From an uncultured Christensenella sp. (GTDB lineage Bacteria > Bacillota > Clostridia > Christensenellales > UBA3700), in NCBI GenBank assembly GCA_910584635.1, contig CAJUBA010000001.1:248001-312000 (forward strand): a DNA stretch of 64,000 nt. Direction: 5' to 3'. Position 1 is the first letter of the stretch; every line of letters begins with the position of its first letter. The position numbers and the translations under genes are program-made. This document shows positions 52,900-61,819 of the stretch, piece by piece. The notes below the pieces were generated by a model that saw nothing but the letters and a program-made list of their open reading frames with translations, was not told the DNA's origin and searched no databases.

Positions 52900-54129
52900 T
52901 TAACTTTTTCTTATAATTTGCGGACCTTTTTCTCCGCGCACGACATCCTTTGTAATGACGATTTTTTCTATAGTATCGTCTGTCGGAATATCGTACATAA
53001 GTTCCAACATAATATTTTCAAGCACCGATCTCAATCCTCTTGCGCCGGTATTGAGTTTAATTGCTTGATTCGCGATTTCTCTTAACGCGTCATTTTCGAA
53101 ATCAATTTCTACGCCGTCTATCTCAAAAAGTTTCTTATACTGTCTTATCGGCGCGTTTTTGGGTTCAATCAAAATCTTAACCAAAGCGTCCGTATCCAAA
53201 GCGTCAAGACCGACCACGATAGGAATTCTACCTACAAATTCGGGAATAAGTCCGTATTTTATAAGGTCGTCCGGCTTAATATCTCCGATAAGTTCTCCAT
53301 AACCGATCTTATTATTCTCTCTTACCTTTGCCCCGAAACCTAATCCCGAACCGTCCAAACGCTTATCGATTATCTTATCAAGTCCGACAAACGCTCCGCC
53401 GCAGATAAAAAGTATATTGGTCGTATCGATTTGTATACACTCTTGTTGCGGATGTTTTCTTCCGCCTTGCGGAGGCACGCTGGCAACGGTGCTTTCTATT
53501 ATTTTCAACAAAGCCTGCTGCACGCCCTCTCCCGAAACGTCCCTTGTGATAGACATATTTTCGCTTTTGCTTGCGAGTTTATCAATCTCGTCAATATAGA
53601 TTATGCCAAGTTGAGCCTTTTCGATATCGTAATCGGCCGCCTGTATAAGTTTCAACAAAACGTTTTCAACGTCCTCGCCCACGTAACCCGCTTCTGTAAG
53701 CGTCGTCGCGTCGGCAACGGCGAAAGGCACGTTAAGAATTTTAGCAAGAGTCTTAGCCAGCAAAGTCTTACCGCTTCCGGTAGGTCCAAGCATAAGTATA
53801 TTGCTTTTATCCAATTCCACGTCGCCGCTATTGTAATTTATACGTTTGTAATGATTATATACCGCAACGGACAAAACTTTTTTAGCCTTATCCTGCCCTA
53901 CTATATACTCGTCGAGTTTTTCCTTTATCTCATGAGGTTTAAGCAGATTTCCAGGCGCAGCGTTATTTTCGTCGGCGTATGGATCAAGCGTGTCTTTTTT
54001 AATCATTTGCACGCATGTAGCAACGCAGTCATAACAAATTCCCACTTCCGGATCTGCGCCGGGAATTATACAGTCTATATCCTCATAAAGTATTCTTCCG
54101 CAGAGCATACATTTTCTTTTACTGTCCAA
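52900..54129 (-). CDS. clpX: ClpX, ATPase subunit of ClpXP protease
   Basis: A protein of about 409 residues that unfolds substrates for ClpP. The N-terminal zinc-binding domain (CMLCGR and CYDC), Walker A GPTGSGKTLL near 120, LGIIYIDEIDKLA, and the ClpP-contact IGF-type loop region (LGFGAKVR near 270) are seen. It starts with TTG. The codon at 54129, 6 bases after GAGAGG, is best placed; a TTG at 54135 overlapping the clpP stop is an alternative. It follows clpP directly. Confidence 0.96.
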   Translation of the reverse strand: MDSKRKCMLCGRILYEDIDCIIPGADPEVGICYDCVATCVQMIKKDTLDPYADENNAAPGNLLKPHEIKEKLDEYIVGQDKAKKVLSVAVYNHYKRINYNSGDVELDKSNILMLGPTGSGKTLLAKTLAKILNVPFAVADATTLTEAGYVGEDVENVLLKLIQAADYDIEKAQLGIIYIDEIDKLASKSENMSITRDVSGEGVQQALLKIIESTVASVPPQGGRKHPQQECIQIDTTNILFICGGAFVGLDKIIDKRLDGSGLGFGAKVRENNKIGYGELIGDIKPDDLIKYGLIPEFVGRIPIVVGLDALDTDALVKILIEPKNAPIRQYKKLFEIDGVEIDFENDALREIANQAIKLNTGARGLRSVLENIMLELMYDIPTDDTIEKIVITKDVVRGEKGPQIIRKS

Positions 54130-54131
54130 AA

Positions 54132-54716
54132 TCAACCTCTCTTATTAAAAATTTTGTCGACAAGTCCGTATTCAAGCGCCTCTTCCGCTGACATATAATT
54201 ATCTCTTTCACAATCGGCAAGCACTTTTTCATACGGTTGATTACTGTTTTCCGCCAATATTTTAGTCAATTTTTCCTTAGTTTTTTGTATATGGTTTGCT
54301 GTAATTACAATATCGGACGCCTGACCTCTTGCTCCGCCCAACGGTTGATGTATCATTACTTCGCTATTCGGCAATAAAAATCTCTTGCCTTTCGCTCCGG
54401 ATGAAAGCAAAAACGCTCCCATAGACGCTGCCATACCTATACAAATCGTGCTGACGTCGCACTTTATATAATTCATGGTATCATAAATGGCAAGTCCCGC
54501 CGTTACGCTTCCTCCCGGGCTGTTAATATATAAACTTATATCTTTAGATGAATCTTTCGCCTCCAAATAAATTAACTGAGCCACTACTGTATTTGCCGTT
54601 TCGTCCGTAATTTCTCCTGAGATAAAAATAATTCTGTCTTCGAGCAAACGGGAATAAATATCGTAACTCCTTTCTCCTTTGTCTGTCTTGTCTACAACGT
54701 AAGGTATCAAATTCAT
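54132..54716 (-). CDS. clpP: ClpP protease catalytic subunit
   Basis: A 194-residue serine protease. The catalytic Ser lies in IGMAASMGAFLL near residue 97, the His in MIHQPLGGARGQ near 122 and the Asp in the DCERDNYMSAEEA region near 171. The N-terminal axial loop and handle helix are intact. The ribosome site is GGAGGG. The stop overlaps the possible first TTG of clpX. Two palindromic elements lie in its upstream region. Confidence 0.98.
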   Translation of the reverse strand: MNLIPYVVDKTDKGERSYDIYSRLLEDRIIFISGEITDETANTVVAQLIYLEAKDSSKDISLYINSPGGSVTAGLAIYDTMNYIKCDVSTICIGMAASMGAFLLSSGAKGKRFLLPNSEVMIHQPLGGARGQASDIVITANHIQKTKEKLTKILAENSNQPYEKVLADCERDNYMSAEEALEYGLVDKIFNKRG

Positions 54717-54741
54717 ACCAAAACCCTCCTATATAATTATT

Positions 54742-54776
54742 AAGTCCGACATAATATTTATTATCGTGTCGGACTT
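54742..54776 (-). promoter_or_regulatory. hairpin in the clpP leader
   Basis: AAGTCCGACA (54742-54751) pairs perfectly with TGTCGGACTT (54767-54776) across a 15-base AT-rich loop. On the minus strand it ends about 15 bases before the clpP GGAGGG site. It has no T tail and could be a leader hairpin or an operator. Confidence 0.6.
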
Positions 54777-54835
54777 GAAGTAAAGTTCTTTAGAGTACTA
54801 AGCCTACACTTAATTATTATCTTGTTTTCCAAAGA

Positions 54836-54867
54836 ATATTACCGGTAATATACAATAAATTTGTCAA
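54836..54867 (-). promoter_or_regulatory. clpP promoter candidate overlapped by a 16-base palindrome
   Basis: TTGACA (54867-54862) lies directly after the tig stop. The best -10 at 18 bases is GGTAAT (54843-54838), which is inside the perfect palindrome ATATTACCGGTAATAT (54836-54851). The layout is that of a promoter whose -10 box is also an operator. Confidence 0.5.
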
Positions 54868-56154
54868 TTATTTAATTGTATTGTTATTTTTGAGATACTC
54901 GAACAATTTTGTCGTAATGAGGTCATTTCTCAAATAATTCCTGTATTCCTCATTGATATATTTCGAATATTCTTCAACACTTCTACCGGCTTGTTTTGCC
55001 ATTTCCGCAATCTTATCGTCAATTTCTTCGTCGGATACGGGAACTTGAATTGCTTTGAGCAACGCTTCAAGCGTAAGTCTGAACAAAACGTTCTTTTCCG
55101 CCATATCTTTATACTGAGTTTGAAGATCTTCTCTCTTCATTCCGGTATACTTGTAATAATCTTCCGCTTTAAGTCCTTGATATTGCAATCTGTTTTCAAA
55201 TTCTTTAATCATATCCTCAATTTGATTGTCTATCATGCACTGAGGAATTTCAACTTGAGAATTTTTCGCAATCGCTTCTATCATATCGTTTTCAAGTTTG
55301 GATTCAGCCTCGGAATTTTTCTTTTCTGCGATATTCTTCTTTACGCTTTCTTTATAGTCCGCTACCGTATCAAACTCCGATATGTCCTTTACGCTTTCGT
55401 CGTCGAGCGCAGGAATCTCTTTGAAAGTAATCTCATGCAATTTAATAGCGAATACCGCGTCTTTTCCCGCGAGACTCTTTTCATGATATTCTTCGGGGAA
55501 TTTAACTGTTATATCTCTATCTTCCCCTATATTCATACCTTCAACCTGCTCTTCGAATCCCGGAATAAAGTTTCCGCTACCCAAAAGAAGAGTTTGCTTT
55601 TCAGCCGTACCGCCTTCAAATTTAACACCGTCCACGCTACCGCTGTAATCGATAGTAACCTGATCGCCCTTTTTAGCGGGTCTGTCCGTAACGGGAATCC
55701 ATGCGCCCGCTTCGTCAAGTTTAGCGTTTATTTCCGCATTTACTTCTTCTTCGCTGACTTCTACAGAATCTTTCTTAAACTCCAATCCCGTATAAGCGCC
55801 GAGTTTGAAATCAGGCTTACACTGTACGACAGCGGAAAATTCAAGAGTAGCGTCGCTTATAGCGACAATATCTATATCGGGTCTGTCAACAGGATCGATT
55901 TGAGTTTCCTTATCGAGCACCGCTCCGTATTCTCTAGGCAAAATTATATCCAAAGCGTCTTCAAAGAAAATACCCACGCCATAGGTATTTGCCAACACCT
56001 TAAACGGAACGTGTCCTTTTCTGAAACCTCCCAACTGATAGTCTTTTTTGGTTTTTTCATAGGCTTTCTGAATTGCGTCTTGCCAATCTTTTTGGTCGAC
56101 TTTGACGACAATCTTAACCTTGTTCTTCTCTAAATTTTCAACTGTGTAACTCAT
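54868..56154 (-). CDS. tig: trigger factor, ribosome-associated chaperone
   Basis: A 428-residue chaperone and peptidyl-prolyl isomerase. The N-terminal ribosome-binding signature is GGFRKGHVP near residue 42-50. The FKBP-like domain (KGDQVTIDYSGSVDGVKF) is at about 155-240, and the C-terminal helical arms follow. AGGAG precedes the ATG. It is upstream of clpP-clpX-lon, the usual clostridial order. Confidence 0.97.
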   Translation of the reverse strand: MSYTVENLEKNKVKIVVKVDQKDWQDAIQKAYEKTKKDYQLGGFRKGHVPFKVLANTYGVGIFFEDALDIILPREYGAVLDKETQIDPVDRPDIDIVAISDATLEFSAVVQCKPDFKLGAYTGLEFKKDSVEVSEEEVNAEINAKLDEAGAWIPVTDRPAKKGDQVTIDYSGSVDGVKFEGGTAEKQTLLLGSGNFIPGFEEQVEGMNIGEDRDITVKFPEEYHEKSLAGKDAVFAIKLHEITFKEIPALDDESVKDISEFDTVADYKESVKKNIAEKKNSEAESKLENDMIEAIAKNSQVEIPQCMIDNQIEDMIKEFENRLQYQGLKAEDYYKYTGMKREDLQTQYKDMAEKNVLFRLTLEALLKAIQVPVSDEEIDDKIAEMAKQAGRSVEEYSKYINEEYRNYLRNDLITTKLFEYLKNNNTIK

Positions 56155-56198
56155 ATATGTATCTCCTAAAAGTTGTTCGTATTATATTCACTTTAATG

Positions 56199-56238
56199 AT
56201 TTTAGCATATAAAATAAAATAATGCAATTATAATTGCA
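56199..56238 (-). promoter_or_regulatory. tig promoter with 16-base palindrome over the -35
   Basis: TTGCAT (56227-56222), 17-base spacer, TAAAAT (56204-56199). The perfect palindrome TGCAATTATAATTGCA (56223-56238) covers the -35 box, as an operator would. Confidence 0.5.
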
Positions 56239-56331
56239 ATAATTTGTATTATATTTTATAATAATTTATATAAATAACTATCATTAAAAAATTATATCGA
56301 TTTGCTTAAAAACCGATAAAAGGCGGAAATA

Positions 56332-58053
56332 ATGCCAAACGATTACATTACGTTAAACGCGCTTACGCAAGAGATAAACGCCGTCTTAAAAGGCTGCAAA
56401 ATAGACAAAGTCAATATGCCCGAAAAAGACGAAATCGGGTTGAATATACGCGGAAACGGAACAAATAAACTGCTCACCGTTTCTTGCAACGCAAACAATC
56501 CCCGAATCCATATCGGAGGCGACAAAAAAAACAATCCCCTGACCGCGCCGTCTTTTTGTATGCACCTAAGAAAGCATCTTACGGGAGGAATAATAAACTC
56601 CGTAAAGACTCTTGCAAACGATAGAATAATTTGTTTTCATATTACTTCGCGAAACGAAATGCGCGACACCGTAGATTTTGCTCTTATAGCGGAAATGATG
56701 GGAAGATACTCCAATATTCTTCTCGTTAAATCCAACGGAGTTATATCCGACACCTTGAAACAAGTATCGTACGACACCATGACAAAACGCTGTCTTTTAC
56801 CAGGCGCGAAGTACTCGTTACCGCCGCAAAGCAAACTTTTACCCGACGATTCCGAAAAAATAATGAATCTTTTATCGGAATACAACGGAAACGATCTGGC
56901 AAAATATATAATTTCAAATATTTCGGGACTGGCGCTAATTACAGCAGTACAAATACTGAACGAACAAGGTATAAAACGCGATACAACTTCTCTGTCTTAT
57001 GAAAACGCAAAGTCTATTGCATCGGCATTGAAAAAATATTGCAATATTTTCAACTGCGAAGAATATTCTCCTTGCGCGCTTAAACAAAACGACTCTTATA
57101 TCGATTTTTTCGTTAAAAAATACGCCGAGTATGAAAATTTAGAAAACGTCGCCACGCTCAACGAAGCCGTATTGCTGTGTACGCTTGAGAAAGACCGCGC
57201 CGAACGCAGAACAGAAAAAACGAAATTTTTACAAAAAGCATATTCTTCCCAAAGAAAAAAAATCATAGCAAAACTAGCGAAAAACCGCGACAAACTTGAA
57301 GAATGCAAACAGTCCGAAGACTTAAAAAAGTACGGAGATTTGATACTCTCAAACTTATATTCCATTAAAAAAGGCGACAAAACCGCAGACATAATAGACT
57401 ATTATCTGCCCGACTGTCCCATTATAAAAATAAAACTGGACGACAGGCTCACGCCCCAACAAAATTCCCAAGCATATTACAAAAAATATGCAAAATTAAA
57501 GCGCGCGTACTCTGTCGTAACAAAACAAATAGAACAGTTGGAAGACGAATTGCTATATTTAGATTCGATAGCGCCGGCAATCGAACTCTGCTCTAGCGCC
57601 GACGAAATCGCGGAATTACAGCAGGAACTTGCAAATATAGGCGCGTTGAAAAAAATTAAATCGGAAAAAACAAAACTCAAGCCCTCTCAACCAATCGCTT
57701 ACGAAGTCGACGAATTCGTTATACTTGTCGGAAAAAATAATATTCAAAACGACAAACTTACTTTCAAAGTAGCCAATGGCGGAGATTTATGGATTCACAC
57801 TCAAAAAACGCACGGAAGCCACGTTATCGTATTTGCGGAAGGAAGAGAAATTCCCGAAAACGTCGTAGAAATTGCCTGTGAAATCGCGGCTTTCTACTCT
57901 ATCGGCGCAAATGCGACGAAACAAGAATGCGATTATACTTTCCGCAGAAATCTTAAAAGACATCCGTCGAATAAACCCGGCATGGTGCTTTATACAACTT
58001 ATAAAACCGCTTACGTTACGCCGAATAAACATGAAGAATACTTGGCTAAATAA
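56332..58053 (+). CDS. rqcH: ribosome quality control protein RqcH (NFACT family)
   Basis: A 573-residue plus-strand protein that binds stalled large subunits and adds C-terminal alanine tails with tRNA-Ala. The NFACT-N domain carries EMMGRYSNILLV near residue 120-132, with the conserved Arg. Helix-hairpin-helix and coiled-coil parts lie at about 180-420, and the NFACT-R domain has GGDLWIHTQKTHGSHVI near 480. AAGGCGG lies before the ATG. It was formerly called fibronectin-binding protein. It is the only complete protein gene on the plus strand and converges on rluD. Confidence 0.95.
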   Translation: MPNDYITLNALTQEINAVLKGCKIDKVNMPEKDEIGLNIRGNGTNKLLTVSCNANNPRIHIGGDKKNNPLTAPSFCMHLRKHLTGGIINSVKTLANDRIICFHITSRNEMRDTVDFALIAEMMGRYSNILLVKSNGVISDTLKQVSYDTMTKRCLLPGAKYSLPPQSKLLPDDSEKIMNLLSEYNGNDLAKYIISNISGLALITAVQILNEQGIKRDTTSLSYENAKSIASALKKYCNIFNCEEYSPCALKQNDSYIDFFVKKYAEYENLENVATLNEAVLLCTLEKDRAERRTEKTKFLQKAYSSQRKKIIAKLAKNRDKLEECKQSEDLKKYGDLILSNLYSIKKGDKTADIIDYYLPDCPIIKIKLDDRLTPQQNSQAYYKKYAKLKRAYSVVTKQIEQLEDELLYLDSIAPAIELCSSADEIAELQQELANIGALKKIKSEKTKLKPSQPIAYEVDEFVILVGKNNIQNDKLTFKVANGGDLWIHTQKTHGSHVIVFAEGREIPENVVEIACEIAAFYSIGANATKQECDYTFRRNLKRHPSNKPGMVLYTTYKTAYVTPNKHEEYLAK

Positions 58054-58106
58054 TCGAATTTACTTTATGTAAAATAAATTGATATTCAAAAATTTTTGAT
58101 GGTATT

Positions 58107-59054
58107 TTAATTGCTTTTTACTCTTAAATTATCTAAAACGGACTGAAAATACTCGGGAAGAGGAGCCTCAAAAGACATAGTCATACCGGTAGAAGGATGC
58201 GTCAGAACAAGTTTATGCGCATGAAGCAATTGACCTTTCAAACCGAACTTATTACTGCCTCCATACTGCATATCTCCCACTACCGGATGTCCAATATGCT
58301 TGCTATGAACCCTTATCTGATGAGTTCTACCGGTTTTTAATTCGTATTCCATAAACGTATATTGAGGAAATCTTTCAATCACCTTATAATGAGTAATTGC
58401 ATTTCTACCGCTAGTTCTTGACACCGCCATAAGTTTTCTATCTTTTTGCGACCTGTCAATCAAAGTTTCAATTATTCCGCTGTCGTTACTTACTTTCCCG
58501 TCCAAAAGCGCGTAATAATATCTTTTAGCCGATTTACTTGAAATCTGACGCTGCAAATCAATATGTGCGGCATCGTTTTTTGCCACAACCAAAAGTCCAG
58601 AAGTATCCTTATCCAATCTATGAACTATGCCCGGTCGAATTACTCCGTTTATTGCGCTCAACGATTTCAAATGAAAAAGCAAAGCGTTGACTAAAGTATT
58701 GTCATACGAGCCGACAGCAGGATGCACAACCATACCCTGTCGTTTATTTACAACCGCAATATCTTCATCTTCATATATAATTTCGATGGGAATATCTTGA
58801 GCCGATATATTTAATTCGCGAGGTTCTTCTTCCAAAACAACCAATTCGTCGTTTTCTTTAAGCGCATATCCCGCTTTTTTCACTGCATTATTAACAAATA
58901 CTTTTTGCCTTTCAATCAAGTATTTAATGTGAGATCTGCTTTCGCCCGTTTTCTCTCCCAAAAAAACGTCAAGCCGTTGTCCCGCACTCTCTTTTTCTAC
59001 CTTGAATACTTCTGCGTCCTCTGCGCTGTCAAATGATAATTTTTCATCTGTCAT
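58107..59054 (-). CDS. rluD: 23S rRNA pseudouridine synthase, RluD family
   Basis: A protein of about 315 residues. The N-terminal S4 domain (QRLDVFLGEKTGESRSHIKYLIE) is followed by the catalytic domain with the active Asp in HRLDKDTSGLLVVAK near residue 140 and GRTHQIRVH near 235. The ATG at 59054 has GAGGCGG 10 bases upstream, inside the end of lspA. The lspA-rluD order is conserved in Firmicutes. Specificity within the RluA/C/D group is by similarity only. Confidence 0.93.
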   Translation of the reverse strand: MTDEKLSFDSAEDAEVFKVEKESAGQRLDVFLGEKTGESRSHIKYLIERQKVFVNNAVKKAGYALKENDELVVLEEEPRELNISAQDIPIEIIYEDEDIAVVNKRQGMVVHPAVGSYDNTLVNALLFHLKSLSAINGVIRPGIVHRLDKDTSGLLVVAKNDAAHIDLQRQISSKSAKRYYYALLDGKVSNDSGIIETLIDRSQKDRKLMAVSRTSGRNAITHYKVIERFPQYTFMEYELKTGRTHQIRVHSKHIGHPVVGDMQYGGSNKFGLKGQLLHAHKLVLTHPSTGMTMSFEAPLPEYFQSVLDNLRVKSN

Positions 59055-59056
59055 TA

Positions 59057-59761
59057 TCAAGCGTCCGCCTCTTTATTCTTTTCATTTTCTTTGATATCGG
59101 TCGATTTCTCGGAATTCTCAACTTTTATATCATTGTTATTTTCATTGATGCTATCCTCTGTTTTTCCATCGGATTCGCCGGCAACTTCTTCGGCTTTTTT
59201 AGGTTTCAACAACCCTAAATCCCCTTCTTTATAATCGAATATGATATATCCGCACATTAAAAATACGCCCAATACTAGATATATGTCGGCAATATTTCCT
59301 ATACCGAAGGACGAATCAAAAAGTTTGTCAAACAAACCGTCTAAAAAAAGATACTGAATAAAATCTCTTACCATGCCGTCGCAGAAGATTCTATCGTATA
59401 AATTACCTATAGCGCCTGAAATTATCAAAATCAACGACCATCTAAACAGCATGGAAGTCTTAGGTTTTTTTATTAAATTGAATATTGCAAATGCAATCAA
59501 TGCTATCGTCATAATAGACGTAAGCGCAATCAAAAATCCCGTCTTGCCCGCAAATGCCGAAAATGACGCCCCGTCGTTCAGACACGGATAAATAGCAAAT
59601 ACGCCTTCAATGATAGTATATTGCTTATATTTTACCAATCCAAGTCTGTTCATAACCAAATCTTTGGACAGCAAGTCGCTAACCAAAAATAAAGCGAACA
59701 ATACAAACTCTACTACCGCTCTTTTTATAATAATTTTCTTATTTTCCGCGTTTATGTTCAT
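59057..59761 (-). CDS. lspA: lipoprotein signal peptidase II with acidic tail
   Basis: A 234-residue membrane aspartic protease that removes lipoprotein signal peptides. It has four membrane segments, the NDGASFSAF loop and the two catalytic Asp in GNLYDRIF and GNIADIYL. The core ends near residue 175. The remaining 59 residues form a hydrophilic tail very rich in Glu, Lys, Asn and Asp, unusual for LspA, which is normally 150-170 residues. The tail ends in the ribosome site of rluD. Confidence 0.94.
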   Translation of the reverse strand: MNINAENKKIIIKRAVVEFVLFALFLVSDLLSKDLVMNRLGLVKYKQYTIIEGVFAIYPCLNDGASFSAFAGKTGFLIALTSIMTIALIAFAIFNLIKKPKTSMLFRWSLILIISGAIGNLYDRIFCDGMVRDFIQYLFLDGLFDKLFDSSFGIGNIADIYLVLGVFLMCGYIIFDYKEGDLGLLKPKKAEEVAGESDGKTEDSINENNNDIKVENSEKSTDIKENEKNKEADA

Positions 59762-59849
59762 TTATTTATCCAACCGTCTTTCGAATTTATCTTTATACAA
59801 TAAATATTTATTTGTTTTCAAAAGATTAATCGTCCCATATCTCAAAAAA

Positions 59850-60533
59850 TCAATATTTATCTTTAAGCGACGTAGGTCCTTGTATTGATACTCCGCCCGG
59901 GGTGAAAAGGAACATATTATCGCCTATTCTTTGCTCGCATCCCCCCAGCGCGTAAATTGCTCCGTTGAGAAAATCAAGTATTCTTTGAGCATATTTTTCA
60001 TTGATTTTATTAAACTGGACTATTATAGCCTGCCTATTTCTCAAACTGTCGATAATATCCTGCACTTCCGACAAAGTCTTTGGCGTTACGATAAGAATAT
60101 TTTGCAAATCCCCTTGCGTGTACATCTGTTGTTTTTTATTCTTAAAAGAAAATAATCCTCTTTTTTTCTGAGGTTGCATATCTTGCGGAGCCATTCTTCC
60201 GTCGAATTCAAACTCGTCCTCTTGTTGCGGATAATATTGACCTTGATAATTGTACGGCTGTTGAGGCGGAACCTGTTGAAATTGCGGAGCATAACCGCCT
60301 ACGTTATTTATAGGCTGCTGAGGATAAGGTTGCTGTTGCGGATAAACGTTTTGCGAATATTGCTGAGTGAATCCCGCTTGAGGATAAACAGGCTTATTTT
60401 GTTCAGAAAATTCGCTACCTGTGTTGAAATTCTGATAATCGCTGCGAGAAAAATTAAATCTTCTTCTAGGTTGAAAACCTCTGTCGTTGTTAAAAACTTC
60501 TCTCTCTTCATTGTTATAATCTCTTCTGTCCAT
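59850..60533 (-). CDS. sepF: cell division protein SepF, with long Q/P/Y-rich linker
   Basis: A 227-residue FtsZ partner and membrane anchor. The C-terminal SepF domain at about 140-220 has NILIVTPKTLSEVQDIIDSL, QAIIVQFNKI and a DFLNGAIYALGG segment. The N-terminal part is expected to carry a short membrane helix, but here begins with a charged, Arg/Asn-rich segment (MDRRDYNNEEREVF). Residues 50-105 are low complexity, made of Gln, Pro and Tyr (QQYSQNVYPQQQPYPQQP). SepF binds the C-terminal peptide of FtsZ. GAGG precedes the ATG, 10 bases after yggS. Confidence 0.92.
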   Translation of the reverse strand: MDRRDYNNEEREVFNNDRGFQPRRRFNFSRSDYQNFNTGSEFSEQNKPVYPQAGFTQQYSQNVYPQQQPYPQQPINNVGGYAPQFQQVPPQQPYNYQGQYYPQQEDEFEFDGRMAPQDMQPQKKRGLFSFKNKKQQMYTQGDLQNILIVTPKTLSEVQDIIDSLRNRQAIIVQFNKINEKYAQRILDFLNGAIYALGGCEQRIGDNMFLFTPGGVSIQGPTSLKDKY

Positions 60534-60542
60534 ATCTACCTC

Positions 60543-61256
60543 TTAAATATTGGCAACCGTATAATTTCTTTCGCCGAAAATTACTCTGCCCAACCTAACT
60601 TGCGTCGCTCCTCCGAATTCTATAGCCATCTCAAAGTCGTTAGTCATTCCGCATGACAACGTGTCTATTTTATGTCTCGAATCTACCCTATCTTTCAATT
60701 CTTCAAATAATTTTGCAAAACTTTGATAGAGTTTTATCAATCTCTCGCTGTCCTGCAAATTTGGCATTACCGTCATAAGCCCGCGCAGCCTTATATTCTC
60801 CCTGGATTGCGCATAATCTAAAAATCTAAATAGATTTTTAGGATCTACACCGCCTTTTGACAATTCGTTTCCCATATTGACCTCAATAAGGCAATCGGCG
60901 ACTATATTATGCTTTTTAGCCTGTTTATCTATCTCGTCCGCCAGACTTTCCCTATCCAAAGAATGTATCATAACCACCTTATCGATGATATATTTGACCT
61001 TATTAGTCTGCAACTGACCAATCATGTGCCAACGCAAATCCATTCCGTATTCGAATTTTTCAATGATTTCCTGCGCCCTGTTTTCTCCTACGTCGCTTAA
61101 CAAAGATTTTTCTTGAATGTATTTTATCAATTCAGGAGGTTGCGTTTTTGTCGCGCCAATCAATACAACGCTGTCCTCTCTACCGGCCCGACGTTTCGCA
61201 TTTTCAATTTTTTGTAAACATTCGGCTATTTTTCCATCGATTTCTTCGAATTGCAT
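60543..61256 (-). CDS. yggS: PLP-binding protein YggS/YlmE (PLP homeostasis)
   Basis: A protein of about 237 residues of the COG0325 family, involved in pyridoxal phosphate and amino-acid balance. The PLP lysine is in LIGATKTQPPELI near residue 36, and the phosphate site SCGMTNDFEMAI is near 205. The start is ATG 61256 or TTG 61268; GGGTG sits close before the ATG. In Firmicutes this gene usually precedes sepF, as here, although ylmG, ylmH and divIVA are missing from the group. Confidence 0.94.
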   Translation of the reverse strand: MQFEEIDGKIAECLQKIENAKRRAGREDSVVLIGATKTQPPELIKYIQEKSLLSDVGENRAQEIIEKFEYGMDLRWHMIGQLQTNKVKYIIDKVVMIHSLDRESLADEIDKQAKKHNIVADCLIEVNMGNELSKGGVDPKNLFRFLDYAQSRENIRLRGLMTVMPNLQDSERLIKLYQSFAKLFEELKDRVDSRHKIDTLSCGMTNDFEMAIEFGGATQVRLGRVIFGERNYTVANI

Positions 61257-61285
61257 ACGCGCACCCAAAATATTTATTTATGAGT

Positions 61286-61314
61286 AGTATATCATAGTTT
61301 ATAATAAAAGTAAA
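61286..61314 (-). promoter_or_regulatory. promoter of the yggS-sepF-lspA-rluD unit
   Basis: TTTACT (61314-61309), 17-base spacer, TATACT (61291-61286) on the minus strand, about 30 bases before the first ATG. Confidence 0.65.
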
Positions 61315-61582
61315 TGATAAATGCCCTTCGCCGAAAAATTTGCAAATTATTTAGTATTTCGCAATTTATTTATAAAAATTTATTCAAAAAATAATACAAT
61401 TAAAAAGTCCGTTTTATCCATATAAATTTAACTATTTGCAAAAGCAATTTTTGCATTATTCATTATATTTCAAACATCACGTTATCTGTCATGAAAACGT
61501 TACAGAGAATTATATAAAAAATCTACTTTTCAAACTTTTTGCCTTCATAAGTTTGTTAAAATCAATTCAATGGTAAAAATAA

Positions 61583-61622
61583 AAAGAAGAGAAAAAATTT
61601 GCAATTATTTTCTCTCTTCTTA
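61583..61622 (-). terminator. terminator of the pdaB-SSB unit
   Basis: Arms AAGAAGAG..AAAA and TTTT..CTCTTCTT flank the loop around TTGCAA, followed on the minus strand by TTTTTATTTTT. It lies about 200 bases past the SSB-like gene. Confidence 0.75.
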
Positions 61623-61819
61623 AATTTATGACCATTTATGTTTTTTCAAATTTTAGCGACGTTTTTTTGTCAAGCGCAATATTTTGTTCAAAAATTTTGT
61701 ATTATCGCGAATTTTCAATAAATTATGCTTAGTAATTATATTTTATTGATTTTACTCGATTATTTGCGAGAATTTGTAAATATTTTATGATAAATAATTC
61801 TAAATTAGAAGTATTTTTA

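Larger units (their letters stand above)
61269..61819. other. AT-rich intergenic region between the SSB-like gene and yggS
   Basis: About 550 bases with no supported gene. It contains the yggS promoter at its left side and a strong hairpin at 61583-61622. The rest is AT-rich DNA without an RNA signature or ribosome-site-linked open frame. Confidence 0.6.

Noticed and set aside
53431..54198. A 255-codon plus-strand open frame opposite clpX
   Set aside because: Antisense shadow of clpX with no recognisable domain.
54991..56133. A 380-codon open frame on the plus strand opposite tig
   Set aside because: Fully antisense to trigger factor, with Phe/Leu/Ile-rich composition and no ribosome site; an artefact of codon usage on the other strand.
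54717..56270. CtsR or CIRCE heat-shock operators for clpP, clpX, lon or tig
   Set aside because: Neither the GGTCAAA heptad pair nor the TTAGCACTC inverted repeat was found; only unrelated palindromes occur.
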